DNA of 64,000 bases from Pseudomonadota bacterium (lineage in GTDB: Bacteria > Pseudomonadota > Alphaproteobacteria > Rhizobiales > Xanthobacteraceae), in NCBI GenBank assembly GCA_018240595.1, contig JAFEFL010000057.1, forward strand, positions 1 to 64,000. Direction: 5' to 3'. Numbering within the stretch: position 1 is the stretch's first letter; each line of letters opens with the position of its first letter. The notes under the pieces were generated by a model, which had not been told where the DNA came from, searched no databases, and worked only from the letters and a program-made list of their open reading frames with translations. The position numbers were made by a program, and so were the translations under genes. Below, piece after piece: positions 26,405 to 36,369 of the stretch.

Positions 26405-27421
26405 ATGAAAGCCGTCGGCTACCGGAAGTCCCTGCCCGTCAGCGCCCCCGATTGCCTCATCGATTTCACCGCCGACAAGCCCAAGCCCGGCCCGCGCGAC
26501 CTCCTGGTCGCGGTCAAGGCGATCTCGGTGAACCCGGTCGACACCAAGGTGCGCATGCGCGGCCAGCCAGGCCCGGGCGAGCCGCCCAAGGTGCTGGGCT
26601 ATGACGCGGCCGGCGTGGTCGAGGCGGTCGGCGCCGACGTCACCCTGTTCAAGGCCGGCGACGAAGTGTTCTACGCCGGCTCGATCGCCCGTCCCGGCAC
26701 CAACAGCGAATTCCATCTGGTCGACGAGCGCATCGTCGGCCGCAAGCCGAAGTCACTATCCTTCGCCCGGGCGGCGGCGCTGCCGCTGACCAGCATCACC
26801 GCCTGGGAAATGCTGTTCGACCGCTTCGGCGTCGTGCCGGGGAAGACCCCGGACGGCCGTGCGCTCCTGGTCGTCGGCGGCGGCGGCGGCGTCGGCTCGA
26901 TCCTAATCCAGCTCGCCCGCAAGTTGACGGCGCTGACCATCATCGCCACCGCCTCGCGGCCGGAGACGCGCGACTGGTGCCTCAAATTGGGCGCCGACCA
27001 CGTCATCGACCACTCCAAGCCGCTGGCCGAGCAGTTCAAGGCCATCGGCCACCCCGAGGTGGCGCTGATCGCCGGCGTCACCGGCTCGGCCAAGAGCGTG
27101 CCGCAGATCCCCGACTTCATCGCGCCGTTCGGCAAGTTCTGTCTGATCGACGATCCGGGCCCGCTCGACGTCACGCCGTTCAAGCGCAAGTCGGCTTCGG
27201 TGCACTGGGAACTGATGTTCACCCGCGCCGTGTTCCAGACGCCGGACATGATCGGCCAGCACAAGCTGCTCAACGAGGTGTCGGCGATGATCGACGGCGG
27301 CCTCATCGTCACCACCGCGGCGCAGGAAATCTCGCCGATCAATGCCGCCAACCTGATCAAGGCGCATGCCCAGATCGAGAGTGGCAGCACGATCGGCAAG
27401 ATCGTGCTCAAGGACTGGTGA
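26405..27421 (+). CDS. Zinc-type alcohol dehydrogenase-like / quinone oxidoreductase (MDR superfamily)
   Basis: 338 residues. GroES-like domain with AISVNPVDTKVRMRGQPGPG and VLGYDAAGVVEAVGADVTLF. The Rossmann dinucleotide motif is VVGGGGGVGSILIQLARKL, and the NADPH-type region contains ATASRPETRDWCLKLGADHV. It is the ZADH/QorA-like group (TIGR02817-type) that reduces quinones or enones without structural zinc. The C-terminus ISPINAANLIKAHAQIESG is typical. ATG at 26405, 16 bp from the convergent SDR stop. Confidence 0.88.
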   Translation: MKAVGYRKSLPVSAPDCLIDFTADKPKPGPRDLLVAVKAISVNPVDTKVRMRGQPGPGEPPKVLGYDAAGVVEAVGADVTLFKAGDEVFYAGSIARPGTNSEFHLVDERIVGRKPKSLSFARAAALPLTSITAWEMLFDRFGVVPGKTPDGRALLVVGGGGGVGSILIQLARKLTALTIIATASRPETRDWCLKLGADHVIDHSKPLAEQFKAIGHPEVALIAGVTGSAKSVPQIPDFIAPFGKFCLIDDPGPLDVTPFKRKSASVHWELMFTRAVFQTPDMIGQHKLLNEVSAMIDGGLIVTTAAQEISPINAANLIKAHAQIESGSTIGKIVLKDW

Positions 27422-27437
27422 CCGGCTTCTCCTGGCC

Positions 27438-28310
27438 TCAGGCCTGGAAGTAAATCGGCCGGTCGATGTCCGGCAGCAATGCGGGCCCGCTCGGCTGCCA
27501 GTCGAGTTCGGCCCGCGTTTTTGCGCTCGAGGCCGGCATGTCGGCGGCGGCGAAATGCGCGAACCAGCCGAAATGCGCCGCCGCCTGCTCGGCCGGCAGG
27601 CTCGCCGTCGGCAGGCTGAGGCGGCGGCTGATGACCTCGGCGATGTCGCGCATCGGCACGCCCTCGTCGGCGACGGCGTGGTAGCGGAACGCGCGGCCCT
27701 TCTCCAGCGCCAGGCGATAGAGCCGCGCCGCGTCGAAGCGGTGCACGCCCGGCCAGCGGTTGGCGCCGTCGCCGACATAGGCGACGACGCCCTTCTCCCG
27801 CGCCAGGTTGATGAGCAGCGGCACGAAGGCGTGGTCGCCATCGCCGTGCACCTGCGGCAGACGCATGATCATCGCGCGGACGCCGCGCGACTTCGCGGCA
27901 GCAGCCGCGTGCTCCGACATCGCGCGTGGATGCTGTCCCGGTTCACTGTCTTCGGTGGCGAATCCATGGACGACACCGGTGCCCGAGGTGACGATCAAAG
28001 GCTTATCGGTGCCCGCCAAGGCCTCGCCCACGGCCTCGACGACGCGGCGGTCGTCCTCGCAGCTCTGAACGAAGCGCGAAAAGTCGTGATTGAACGCGGT
28101 GTGGATCACGGCATCGCCCGCTTTTGCGCCGCGCCTGAGGCTGTCGATATCCTCCAGCGAACCGCGATGCACCTCCGCGCCAGCCGCCTCGAGCGCCGCG
28201 GCGCCGGCATCGGATCGCGCAAGGCCGAGCACCCGATGGCCGTTGGCGATCAGATCATCGACGACGGCGGCGCCGACGAAGCCGGTGGCGCCGGTAACGA
28301 AAACACGCAT
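27438..28310 (-). CDS. NAD(P)-dependent epimerase/reductase (extended SDR family)
   Basis: 290 residues. The N-terminal motif MRVFVTGATGFVGAAVVDDL is the SDR cofactor site; SGTGVVHGF and SEHAAAAAKSRGVRAMIMRL replace the usual YxxxK region (no obvious active Tyr-Lys pair), as in atypical SDRs. YVGDGANRWPGVHRFDAARL is typical of the SDR_a5-like group. It is probably a reductase induced through the divergent MmyB-type regulator. ATG at 28310 with GGAG 10 bp upstream. Confidence 0.88.
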   Translation of the reverse strand: MRVFVTGATGFVGAAVVDDLIANGHRVLGLARSDAGAAALEAAGAEVHRGSLEDIDSLRRGAKAGDAVIHTAFNHDFSRFVQSCEDDRRVVEAVGEALAGTDKPLIVTSGTGVVHGFATEDSEPGQHPRAMSEHAAAAAKSRGVRAMIMRLPQVHGDGDHAFVPLLINLAREKGVVAYVGDGANRWPGVHRFDAARLYRLALEKGRAFRYHAVADEGVPMRDIAEVISRRLSLPTASLPAEQAAAHFGWFAHFAAADMPASSAKTRAELDWQPSGPALLPDIDRPIYFQA

Positions 28311-28376
28311 GGGAAGTTCTCCAGGTTTGTCTGGAGGGCAATATGGGCGTATCAATATCCGGGTAAATACGTGACT

Positions 28377-28390
28377 TTATACAGGTATAA
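28377..28390. promoter_or_regulatory. Palindrome TTATAC-AG-GTATAA abutting the regulator start
   Basis: A perfect 6-2-6 palindrome whose last base is the A of the first possible ATG (28390). TATAAT at 28386-28391 overlaps it and could be a -10. If so, the real start would be the ATG at 28402. It is a candidate autoregulatory operator in the 79-bp region shared with the divergent SDR gene. Confidence 0.45.
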
Positions 28391-29283
28391 TGACTAACAG
28401 CATGACGCTCGTGGACGCCGACAACCGCCTTGGCAACTATCTCAAAGACCGCCGGGCCAGGCTCGATCCGGCGGCCTTCGGCCTGCCTTTGCAGCGCCGG
28501 CGCACGCCGGGACTGCGGCGCGAGGAAGTAGCGCAGCGCGCCCATGTGAGCGCCACCTGGTACACTTGGCTCGAGCAAGGCCGCGGCGGCGCCCCGTCGG
28601 CCGACGTGCTCGATCGCATTGCCGGCGCGCTGATGCTGACGCAGATCGAGCGCGAGCACCTGTTCCTGCTTGGCCTCGGCCGCCCGCCGGAGGTCCGCTA
28701 TCAGGCCAGCGAGGGCGTGTCGCCGCGGTTGCAGCGCGTGCTCGATGCGCTGGAGATCAATCCGGCGATCGTCAAGACGGCGACCTGGGACGTCGTCGCC
28801 TGGAACAAGGCGGCCGCCGCGGTGCTCACCGATTACAGCAAGCTGCCGCCGGACAAGCGCAACATCCTGCGCATCATCTTCGGCGATCCGAAGAACCGCG
28901 CCCGCCAGGCATCCTGGGAGGATGTGGCGCGCTACGTCGTCGGCGCCTTCCGCGCCGACGCGACGCGGTATGGCGCGTCCGATCGGGCCAAGGCGCTGGT
29001 CGCCGAGTTGAGCGCGCAAAGCCCGGAGTTCGCGGCGATGTGGCGCGAGAACGACGTGCGTCGATCCGGCGAAGGCACCAAGCAACTGCGATTGCCGCGC
29101 GGCGGCATGGTCGGACTGGAGTTCTCGTCCTTCGCCGTCGACGGCCGGCCGGATCTTGGCCTCGTTGTCTACTCACCGACAACGCCGCAGGATGCGGACA
29201 AGATCAGGAAGCTGGTGAAGGAAATAAATAAACGAAAAGATTCGTCATTCCGGGGCGGCCCGAAGGGCCGCGCCCCGGAATGA
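28390..29283 (+). CDS. XRE-family helix-turn-helix regulator with MmyB-like ligand-binding domain
   Basis: 297 residues. The N-terminal HTH begins about residue 12 (RLGNYLKDRRARLDPAAFGL) and includes RRTPGLRREEVAQRAHVSAT and WYTWLEQGRGGAPSADVLDR. The MmyB domain (about 105-280) has INPAIVKTATWDVVAWNKAA, FGDPKNRARQASWEDVARYV and SPEFAAMWRENDV. Such regulators usually sit next to an SDR they control, as here. The last 15 residues (SSFRGGPKGRAPE) and the stop are encoded by a dispersed palindromic repeat. Start could be 28390 or 28402. Confidence 0.9.
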   Translation: MTNSMTLVDADNRLGNYLKDRRARLDPAAFGLPLQRRRTPGLRREEVAQRAHVSATWYTWLEQGRGGAPSADVLDRIAGALMLTQIEREHLFLLGLGRPPEVRYQASEGVSPRLQRVLDALEINPAIVKTATWDVVAWNKAAAAVLTDYSKLPPDKRNILRIIFGDPKNRARQASWEDVARYVVGAFRADATRYGASDRAKALVAELSAQSPEFAAMWRENDVRRSGEGTKQLRLPRGGMVGLEFSSFAVDGRPDLGLVVYSPTTPQDADKIRKLVKEINKRKDSSFRGGPKGRAPE

Positions 29284-29284
29284 C
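29244..29284. repeat. Palindromic element GTCATTCCGGGG... inside the 3' end of the regulator gene
   Basis: GTCATTCCGGGGCGGCCC (29244-29261), loop GAA, then GGGCCGCGCCCCGGAATGAC (29265-29284) form a near-perfect hairpin with a 2-nt bulge. It has the same ends as the element at 14199-14330. It supplies the stop codon of the regulator and ends 10 bp before the convergent cytochrome gene, so it can also act as a shared transcript end. Confidence 0.75.
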
Positions 29285-29293
29285 AGAACAGCC

Positions 29294-30163
29294 CTACTCC
29301 TTCGCCGGCACCGTGCGCAGATAGGCGATGACGGCGTCGAGGTCCTCGCCCGTCATGTGGTCGTAATAGGGAAAGCCCATCGGCGGCTTGAGCCTGGCGC
29401 CGTCCTTATCGATGCCCTTGGTGATCGCGGTCTTGATCTGCGCGTCGGTCCAGCCGCCGAGGCCCTTGGCCTTGCTCGACGTGATGTTACGCGACACCGA
29501 TTTGCCCCACGGCCCGGGGAATTCGAAACCGCCCATGCCGTAGGTCGCCCAGTCGTGGCCTTTCGGTCCCATCGGCGTGTGGCACTCGAAGCAGTGACCG
29601 ATGGTGGCGAGATAGAAGCCGTTCTTCACCTTGTCCTTGAGCATGTCCTCGGTGAACGGCTTTTCCGCGCCTGGCGGCGTTTGCGGCGGCGCCGGGAATT
29701 TGTAGATCGGGTCCGGCACCTTGTTCTTGATCGGCTTGATCGTGCGCAGATAGGCGACGACCGCATCCATGTCGCGCTCGGTCATGATCTTGTAGAAGCC
29801 GGTCGGCATCACTGCGGCGATATGCACGCCGTTCGGCCGCTCGCCGGTGCGCAAGAGATGCTTGATCTGCGCGTCGGTCCAGGAGCCGATGCCGGTCTCC
29901 TTGTCTTGCGTGATGTTGGCCGCCGTCACCTTGAACGGCGGCTCGTCCCACGACAGGCCGCCGGAGAACGCCTTGGAGAAATCGGGGCCCTGCGGCCCGA
30001 TCGGCGTGTGGCAGTTCTGGCAGGTCATGATGGTGTTGACGAGATAGCCGCCGCGCGCGACGAGGTCGCCGTTGGCTTGCGCCAGTGCGGCGGGCGCCGC
30101 CAGAGCCGACAAAACAAACACGACGGCCGCGCCGAATGCGCGCCGCGTCTTGATCACAGTCAT
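29294..30163 (-). CDS. Diheme cytochrome c (periplasmic)
   Basis: 289 residues. Signal peptide MTVIKTRRAFGAAVVFVLSA ending in ALAQA (about 29). Two c-type heme sites are present: C48-Q-N-C51-H52 (TCQNCHTPIGPQGPDFSKAF) and C191-F-E-C194-H195 (HCFECHTPMGPKGHDW), each domain with a helix DLDAVIAYLRT. The family supplies electron-transfer subunits of alcohol or aldehyde dehydrogenases and similar enzymes. Start at ATG 30163, because GGGGGA lies 6 bp before it. A paralogue is at 50710-51564. Confidence 0.88.
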   Translation of the reverse strand: MTVIKTRRAFGAAVVFVLSALAAPAALAQANGDLVARGGYLVNTIMTCQNCHTPIGPQGPDFSKAFSGGLSWDEPPFKVTAANITQDKETGIGSWTDAQIKHLLRTGERPNGVHIAAVMPTGFYKIMTERDMDAVVAYLRTIKPIKNKVPDPIYKFPAPPQTPPGAEKPFTEDMLKDKVKNGFYLATIGHCFECHTPMGPKGHDWATYGMGGFEFPGPWGKSVSRNITSSKAKGLGGWTDAQIKTAITKGIDKDGARLKPPMGFPYYDHMTGEDLDAVIAYLRTVPAKE

Positions 30164-30286
30164 CGCCATTCCCCCGAAGTGAATCGAACGCCTTCTTGCG
30201 TGCGCGTCGGATATCACAATACCGGGTTGTCGATGTGACCGCCATCACAGGCCGGCGGCATTAACAAACAAGATGCCTGCCGATGG

Positions 30287-30976
30287 TCAGCGGGCGCCGG
30301 CGGCCTCGAGGATGGCGGCAATGGCGGCGTAGCCCCGCCGACGTGCGTGGGCGAGCGGGCTCACGCCGTCGCGGTCGGCGATGGTTACGTCCGCACCGGC
30401 CCGCACCAATTCACGGACGATCTCGGTGTGAACCGGACCGCCGTCGCCGAGCACGATGGCCTCGAGCAGCGCCGTCCAGCCGAGCTTGTTGACGTGATCC
30501 TTGTCGATTCTCGTGCCGAGCAGGATGCGGACGGTTTGCAGATGGCCGTGATGGGCCGCCGGGATCAGCCCGGTTCCGCCATAGCGGTTGGTGCTCGCAA
30601 GGTCGGCGCCGTGGGCGAGCGTCAGCTTGAGGATGTCGTCGCGGCCCTCGGCGGCGGCGTAGAGATAGGGACTGTCCTCGATGTGGTCCTTGGCGTTGAC
30701 GTCGGCGCCCGCGGCGATCAACAGCCGCGCCGCCTCGGTGCCGACACCCGCCGCAGCGTGGGTCGCGGCCAGCAGCGCCGTGCGCCCTTGCCCGTCGCGC
30801 GCGCTGACGCTGGCGCCCTCGCCCAGCAGCCGCTGCACGGCAACCGCATCCCCGCGGCCGGCGGCTTCGATCAGCGCTTGGTCGGATTTCGCATCGGCCA
30901 TGACGGGCGCCGCGCTCCAAACGAAAAGGGCGGCGCCAAGCGCCGCCCTCAAAACATTGCGCCAGACCGGCTGCAT
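30287..30976 (-). CDS. Secreted ankyrin-repeat protein
   Basis: 229 residues. Signal peptide 1-27 (RNVLRAALGAALFVWSAAPV, then MADA). Five ankyrin repeats follow: SDQALIEAAGRGDAVAVQRL, GRTALLAATHAAAGVGTEAA, DSPYLYAAAEGRDDILKLTL, LGWTALLEAIVLGDGGPVHT and GVSPLAHARRRGYAAIAAIL. It is likely a periplasmic protein-binding module. Its ATG overlaps the rplQ stop (TAATG), placing it as the last gene of the alpha operon. An intrinsic terminator is embedded in codons 10-18 (separate entry), so expression may be limited. Confidence 0.82.
   Translation of the reverse strand: MQPVWRNVLRAALGAALFVWSAAPVMADAKSDQALIEAAGRGDAVAVQRLLGEGASVSARDGQGRTALLAATHAAAGVGTEAARLLIAAGADVNAKDHIEDSPYLYAAAEGRDDILKLTLAHGADLASTNRYGGTGLIPAAHHGHLQTVRILLGTRIDKDHVNKLGWTALLEAIVLGDGGPVHTEIVRELVRAGADVTIADRDGVSPLAHARRRGYAAIAAILEAAGAR
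30924..30948 (-). terminator. Intrinsic terminator after rplQ, inside the ankyrin gene
   Basis: On the minus strand GGGCGGCG-CTTGG-CGCCGCCC followed by TTTTCGTTT. The stem is a perfect 8 bp (30948-30941 with 30935-30928). It begins 28 bp after the rplQ stop and lies in the signal-peptide codons of the ankyrin gene. Confidence 0.75.
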
Positions 30977-31404
30977 TACGCCGAAGCGGTGGCTTCTTCG
31001 TTCTGCGTCGCCTGCACCGGGCCCGAGTCGAGGCCCTTGGCGTCGACGTCGCGATCGACGAACTCGATCACGGCCTGCGCGGCGTTGTCGCCGTAGCGGA
31101 AGCCGGCCTTCATGATGCGGGTGTAGCCGCCCTGGCGATCCTTGTAACGCGGCGCCAGCTTGTCGAAGAGCTTCTTGACCATGTCGGCGTCGCGCAGCTC
31201 GGAGATAGCCTGGCGGCGGGCGGCAAGATCGCCCTTCTTGCCGAGGGTCACCAGCTTCTCGACGATCGGGCGAAGCTCCTTCGCCTTCGGCAGGGTCGTG
31301 ACGATCTGCTCGTGCTTGATCAGGGAAGCGGCCATGTTGGCCAGCATCGCCATGCGATGCGAAGAGTGCCTTCCCAACTTGCGATAAACTTTACCGTGAC
31401 GCAT
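30976..31404 (-). CDS. rplQ: 50S ribosomal protein L17
   Basis: 142 residues. [20 protein letters not shown] and [20 protein letters not shown], then [20 protein letters not shown], are near-identical to all bacterial L17. L17 sits at the exit-tunnel side of the 50S subunit. The length is normal for alphaproteobacteria (about 138-142), with a short tail [11 protein letters not shown]. An intrinsic terminator separates it from rpoA. Confidence 0.98.
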   Translation of the reverse strand: MRHGKVYRKLGRHSSHRMAMLANMAASLIKHEQIVTTLPKAKELRPIVEKLVTLGKKGDLAARRQAISELRDADMVKKLFDKLAPRYKDRQGGYTRIMKAGFRYGDNAAQAVIEFVDRDVDAKGLDSGPVQATQNEEATASA

Positions 31405-31469
31405 CGCGTAACTCCCTGCCTCTATCCTGTTTGCCCCGGACCATTCCGGCGCGCCGCGGAAGGCGGCAT

Positions 31470-31503
31470 AAAAAGCCGGAGCGGACGCCAGGCCCGCTCC
31501 GGC
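31470..31503 (-). terminator. Intrinsic terminator between rpoA and rplQ
   Basis: GCCGGAGCGG (31503-31494 on the minus strand) pairs perfectly with CCGCTCCGGC (31484-31475), 10 bp with a 9-nt loop, followed by TTTTT (31474-31470). It starts 12 bp after the rpoA stop. It is a strong terminator in structure and probably reduces transcription into rplQ. Confidence 0.8.
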
Positions 31504-31515
31504 TAACCGTTAAAA

Positions 31516-32532
31516 CTAGTAGTGGTCTTCGAAGCGCTTGGCGAGCTCTTCGATGTTTTCCGGCGGCCAGCCCGGCACTTCCATGCCGAGATGGAGGCCC
31601 ATCTGCGCCAGCACTTCCTTGATCTCGTTGAGCGACTTGCGGCCGAAGTTCGGCGTGCGCAGCATCTCGGCTTCGGTCTTCTGAACCAGATCGCCGATGT
31701 AGACGATGTTGTCGTTCTTGAGACAGTTGGCCGAACGCACCGACAGCTCGAGCTCGTCGACCTTCTTGAGGAACGCCGGATTGAAGGCGAGGTCCGGGAT
31801 GGTCTCCGCGGCCTGCTCCTTGCGGGGCTCCTCGAAGTTCACGAACACGTTGAGCTGGTCCTGCAGGATGCGCGCCGCGTAAGCGAGCGAATCCTCGGGC
31901 GTCACCGCGCCGTTGGTCTCGATGGTCATCGTCAGCTTGTCGTAGTCGAGGATCTGGCCCTCGCGGGTGTTCTCGACCTTGTACGACACCTTGCGCACCG
32001 GCGAGTACAGCGAGTCGACCGGGATCAGGCCGATCGGCGCGTCTTCCGGACGGTTACGCTCGGCGGCGACATAGCCCTTGCCGGTGTTGACCGTGAACTC
32101 CATGCGGATCTCGGCGCCCTCATCGAGGGTGCACAGCACGAGCTCAGGATTGAGAACGGTGATGTCGCCAACGGTCTGGATGTCGCCGGCGGTCACGGTG
32201 CCGGGACCCTGCTTCTTCACCACCATGCGCTTGGGGCCTTCGCCCTGCATCTTGATGGCGATGTCCTTGATGTTGAGGACCATGTCGGTGACGTCCTCGC
32301 GCACGCCGGCGATCGAGGAGAACTCATGCAGCACGCCGTCGATGTGGACGGACTGGACCGCCGCGCCTTGCAGCGACGACAGCAAAATGCGGCGCAGGGC
32401 GTTGCCCAGCGTCACACCGAAACCGCGCTCGAGCGGCTCGGCAACGACCGTGGCGAAGCGCGCCGGATCGCTGCCGGCGGTCACCTGGAGCTTGTTCGGC
32501 CTGATCAATTCCTGCCAATTTTTCTGGATCAC
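31516..32532 (-). CDS. rpoA: DNA-directed RNA polymerase subunit alpha
   Basis: 338 residues, the usual length. N-terminal assembly domain: [20 protein letters not shown] and [20 protein letters not shown]. The C-terminal domain binds UP elements and activators ([40 protein letters not shown]). Start is the GTG at 32532, the conserved beginning of RpoA; upstream residues do not match the family. 136 bp separate it from rpsK. Confidence 0.98.
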   Translation of the reverse strand: MIQKNWQELIRPNKLQVTAGSDPARFATVVAEPLERGFGVTLGNALRRILLSSLQGAAVQSVHIDGVLHEFSSIAGVREDVTDMVLNIKDIAIKMQGEGPKRMVVKKQGPGTVTAGDIQTVGDITVLNPELVLCTLDEGAEIRMEFTVNTGKGYVAAERNRPEDAPIGLIPVDSLYSPVRKVSYKVENTREGQILDYDKLTMTIETNGAVTPEDSLAYAARILQDQLNVFVNFEEPRKEQAAETIPDLAFNPAFLKKVDELELSVRSANCLKNDNIVYIGDLVQKTEAEMLRTPNFGRKSLNEIKEVLAQMGLHLGMEVPGWPPENIEELAKRFEDHY

Positions 32533-32668
32533 GTGTTTCACCCGTTGAGAGCGTCGCTCGTTAATGAGCGTCGCTGGGCCTGCCCAGCGCACCCCACCCG
32601 CCGTATGGGGGAAATGAGCGGCGGAAGCGGACACGCACGCCTCGCGCGCGTCCACCTGACAAATTCAA

Positions 32669-33061
32669 TTACACCCGGCGGCGCTTGCGCGGCCGGCAAC
32701 CATTGTGCGGGATCGACGTCACGTCGCGGATCGAGGTGATCGTGAAGCCCGAAGCCTGCAACGCACGCAGCGCCGACTCACGGCCCGAACCCGGACCGGA
32801 CACTTCGACCTCGAGCGTGCGCATGCCGTGTTCCTGCGCCTTCTTCGAGGCGTCTTCCGCCGCCATCTGCGCGGCATAGGGCGTCGACTTGCGCGAGCCC
32901 TTGAAACCCATGGTTCCGGCCGACGACCAGGCAATGGCGTTGCCCTGCGCGTCGGTGATGGTGATCATGGTGTTGTTGAACGACGCGTTCACGTGCGCGA
33001 CGCCCGACGCGATGTTCTTGCGTTCGCGCCGGCGGACGCGGGCGGTGGCTTCTTTCGCCAT
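32669..33061 (-). CDS. rpsK: 30S ribosomal protein S11
   Basis: 130 residues. [40 protein letters not shown] and [14 protein letters not shown] identify S11, which lies at the platform near the mRNA exit. It is followed by a 136-bp spacer to rpoA that contains small stems (GCTGGGC-CT-GCCCAGC, 32570-32585). Confidence 0.98.
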   Translation of the reverse strand: MAKEATARVRRRERKNIASGVAHVNASFNNTMITITDAQGNAIAWSSAGTMGFKGSRKSTPYAAQMAAEDASKKAQEHGMRTLEVEVSGPGSGRESALRALQASGFTITSIRDVTSIPHNGCRPRKRRRV

Positions 33062-33121
33062 AGTCAGTCAGTCCTTTCGAGGCCCGCCTGCCGTCACGCG
33101 GCGCGGGCGCGTTCAGCTCGG

Positions 33122-33496
33122 TTAGGCGGTCTTCTTCTTGCCGGCGATGGTCTTCGCCGGGCCTTTGCGCGTACGCGCGTTGGTGTGCGTGCGCTGACCG
33201 CGGACCGGCAGGCCCTTGCGGTGACGCAGGCCGCGATAGCAGCCCAGGTCCATCAGACGCTTGATGTTCATCGCCGTCTCGCGGCGCAGATCGCCCTCGA
33301 CCAGATAGTCCTGGTCGATGAGTTCGCGGATCTGAAGCACCTCGGCGTCCGTCAGCTGCGACACGCGGCGCTCGGCCGGCAGGTTCAGCTTGGTGACGAT
33401 GTCCTTGGCGATCTTCTGACCGATGCCATGAATGTACTGGAGCGCGATGACAACGCGCTTATTGGTGGGCAAATTAACGCCCGCGATACGAGCCAC
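33122..33496 (-). CDS. rpsM: 30S ribosomal protein S13
   Basis: 124 residues. [34 protein letters not shown] and [20 protein letters not shown], then TRKGP, are S13, the head protein that contacts the P-site tRNA and forms bridge B1. It has an ordinary C-terminal basic tail ([13 protein letters not shown]). A promoter candidate lies in the 178 bp upstream. rpmJ, often found before rpsM, is absent. Confidence 0.98.
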   Translation of the reverse strand: MARIAGVNLPTNKRVVIALQYIHGIGQKIAKDIVTKLNLPAERRVSQLTDAEVLQIRELIDQDYLVEGDLRRETAMNIKRLMDLGCYRGLRHRKGLPVRGQRTHTNARTRKGPAKTIAGKKKTA

Positions 33497-33639
33497 GGAT
33501 GCTCTCTCCTGTTACCGGCCAACCGCCTCGCGGCGGCGAATTCTTGTTTCCCACAAAGGGGTTAGGCAAAGCGTAAGACGACACCCGTCCCCCGCCCTCT
33601 GGGGAACCGGCATCGCGCCAAACTCTTGGATACGCACTC

Positions 33640-33668
33640 TATTAAGGGATTCATGAGGGCTTCGTCAA
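33640..33668 (-). promoter_or_regulatory. Candidate promoter of rpsM-rpsK-rpoA-rplQ
   Basis: On the minus strand TTGACG (33668-33663), 17 bp, then TTAATA (33645-33640). TTGACG starts 7 bp after the adk stop. The spacing is ideal, and the predicted start is about 135 bp before the rpsM ATG. Confidence 0.5.
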
Positions 33669-33674
33669 CCTCTG

Positions 33675-34288
33675 CTAGACGCCCCGCCCGGCCGCCGAGG
33701 CGGTCGAACCGGAAGGTTTCAGGATACCGTCGATGGCCGCGGTCACCGCGTCCACCGGGGCCATGCCGTCGACGCCCTTGAGGGCGCCCTTGGCGTCGTA
33801 GTAACCGGCCAGCGGCGCGGTCTGGGTCCGGTAGGCAGCCAGACGGCCCTTGAGGACCTCCGGGTTGTCATCCGACCGGACCTTCTCGCCCCGGGCCGTC
33901 ATTTCTGCGACGCGGGTCTCGATCCGCTTGATGAGGATGCCCTCATCGACCTTGAGTTCGATCACGGCGTCCAGCTTGAGACCGCGTTCGGCCAGCAGCT
34001 TGTCGAGCGCCTCGGCCTGCGGGACCGTGCGCGGGAACCCGTCGAGCACGAAGCCCTTGCGGGCGTCCGGCTGGCCGATGCGGTCGGCGATGATCGCGAC
34101 CACGACCTCGTCCGGCACGAGCTGGCCGGCTTCCATGATGCTCTTGGCTTTCAGGCCGACCGGCGTGCCGGCCGCGACAGCGGCGCGCAACATATCGCCG
34201 GTCGACAGCTGCACGATGCCGTGCTTCTCGACCAGCCGTTGCGCCTGCGTGCCCTTCCCCGCCCCCGGCGGGCCGAGCAGGATCAGTC

Positions 34289-34292
<4 letters not shown>
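33675..34292 (-). CDS. adk: Adenylate kinase, short-LID form
   Basis: 205 residues. The P-loop [48 protein letters not shown] and [20 protein letters not shown] are diagnostic. Between [12 protein letters not shown] and RSDDNPE the 26-residue LID insertion, including the zinc ligands of long forms, is missing, as usual in alphaproteobacteria. It interconverts ATP+AMP and 2 ADP. ATG overlaps the secY stop by 4 bp. Confidence 0.97.
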
Positions 34293-35620
<1,328 letters not shown>

Positions 35621-35747
35621 TCGCTCGCTCCTGCCGCCGCTTCCGCCGGCTCCCCGGATAAGCCAGGAGGAGTGGCGCGGCGTCTTTTAACCTGGGTCCC
35701 GCCCCGCCCCTGTAGATAAGCGCTGGGCGCGAAACCGGTAGTCAGGC

Positions 35748-35779
35748 AAAGGCCCCGTCCGCCCCCGGCGAACGAGGCC
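35748..35779 (-). terminator. Hairpin with short U-run between rplO and secY
   Basis: On the minus strand GGCCTCGTTCGCC (35779-35767), loop GGG, GGCGGACGGGGCC (35763-35751), a 13-bp stem with two G-T pairs, then TTTG. It starts 8 bp after the rplO stop. It probably attenuates transcription of secY-adk or protects the 3' end of a processed spc mRNA. Confidence 0.6.
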
Positions 35780-35787
35780 AAAGCCCC

Positions 35788-36318
35788 TTATTTCTGCGCT
35801 TCCTTGGCGGCCTTGCGCTTGTTCTTGCCGCGCGGCTCTTCGTCCTCGGTGACGGCCGGCTTGAGGATCTTCACCGAACCGCCAGCCTTCTCGACCGCCT
35901 CGATCGCCGACTTGGTGGCGCCGTAGACGGAGAGCTCGATCTTGGCCTTGAGCTCGCCGTTGCCGAGCACCTTCACGCCGGCCTTGGCGCGGCGCATCAG
36001 GCCGGCCTTGACCATCGCGTCGACGTCGATCGCCGACTTGGCGTCGAGCTTGCCGGCGTCGATCGCGGCCTGCAGCTTGCCGATGCTGACTTCGTTGAGC
36101 TTGGCCTGGAAGGCGGTGTTGCGGAAGCCGCGCTTCGGCAGGCGGCGATGCAGCGGCATCTGGCCGCCTTCGAAGCCCTTGATGCGCACGCCAGAGCGCG
36201 CGGTCTGGCCCTTGCCGCCGCGGCCGCCGGTCTTGCCCATGCCCGAGCCGATACCGCGGCCGATGCGCATGCGCTTCTTGCGGGCGCCGGGATTGTCGGC
36301 GATCTGGTTGAGTTTCAT
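35788..36318 (-). CDS. rplO: 50S ribosomal protein L15
   Basis: 176 residues, about 15-30 longer than E. coli L15. Core: [60 protein letters not shown] and PKRGF. The extra C-terminus [19 protein letters not shown] is charged and lysine-rich. It binds 23S rRNA late in 50S assembly. Confidence 0.97.
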   Translation of the reverse strand: MKLNQIADNPGARKKRMRIGRGIGSGMGKTGGRGGKGQTARSGVRIKGFEGGQMPLHRRLPKRGFRNTAFQAKLNEVSIGKLQAAIDAGKLDAKSAIDVDAMVKAGLMRRAKAGVKVLGNGELKAKIELSVYGATKSAIEAVEKAGGSVKILKPAVTEDEEPRGKNKRKAAKEAQK

Positions 36319-36369
36319 CGTTCTAGTCCTTCGATCGTCCCTCGTCGCCTGTCGCGACGACGAATGAAA

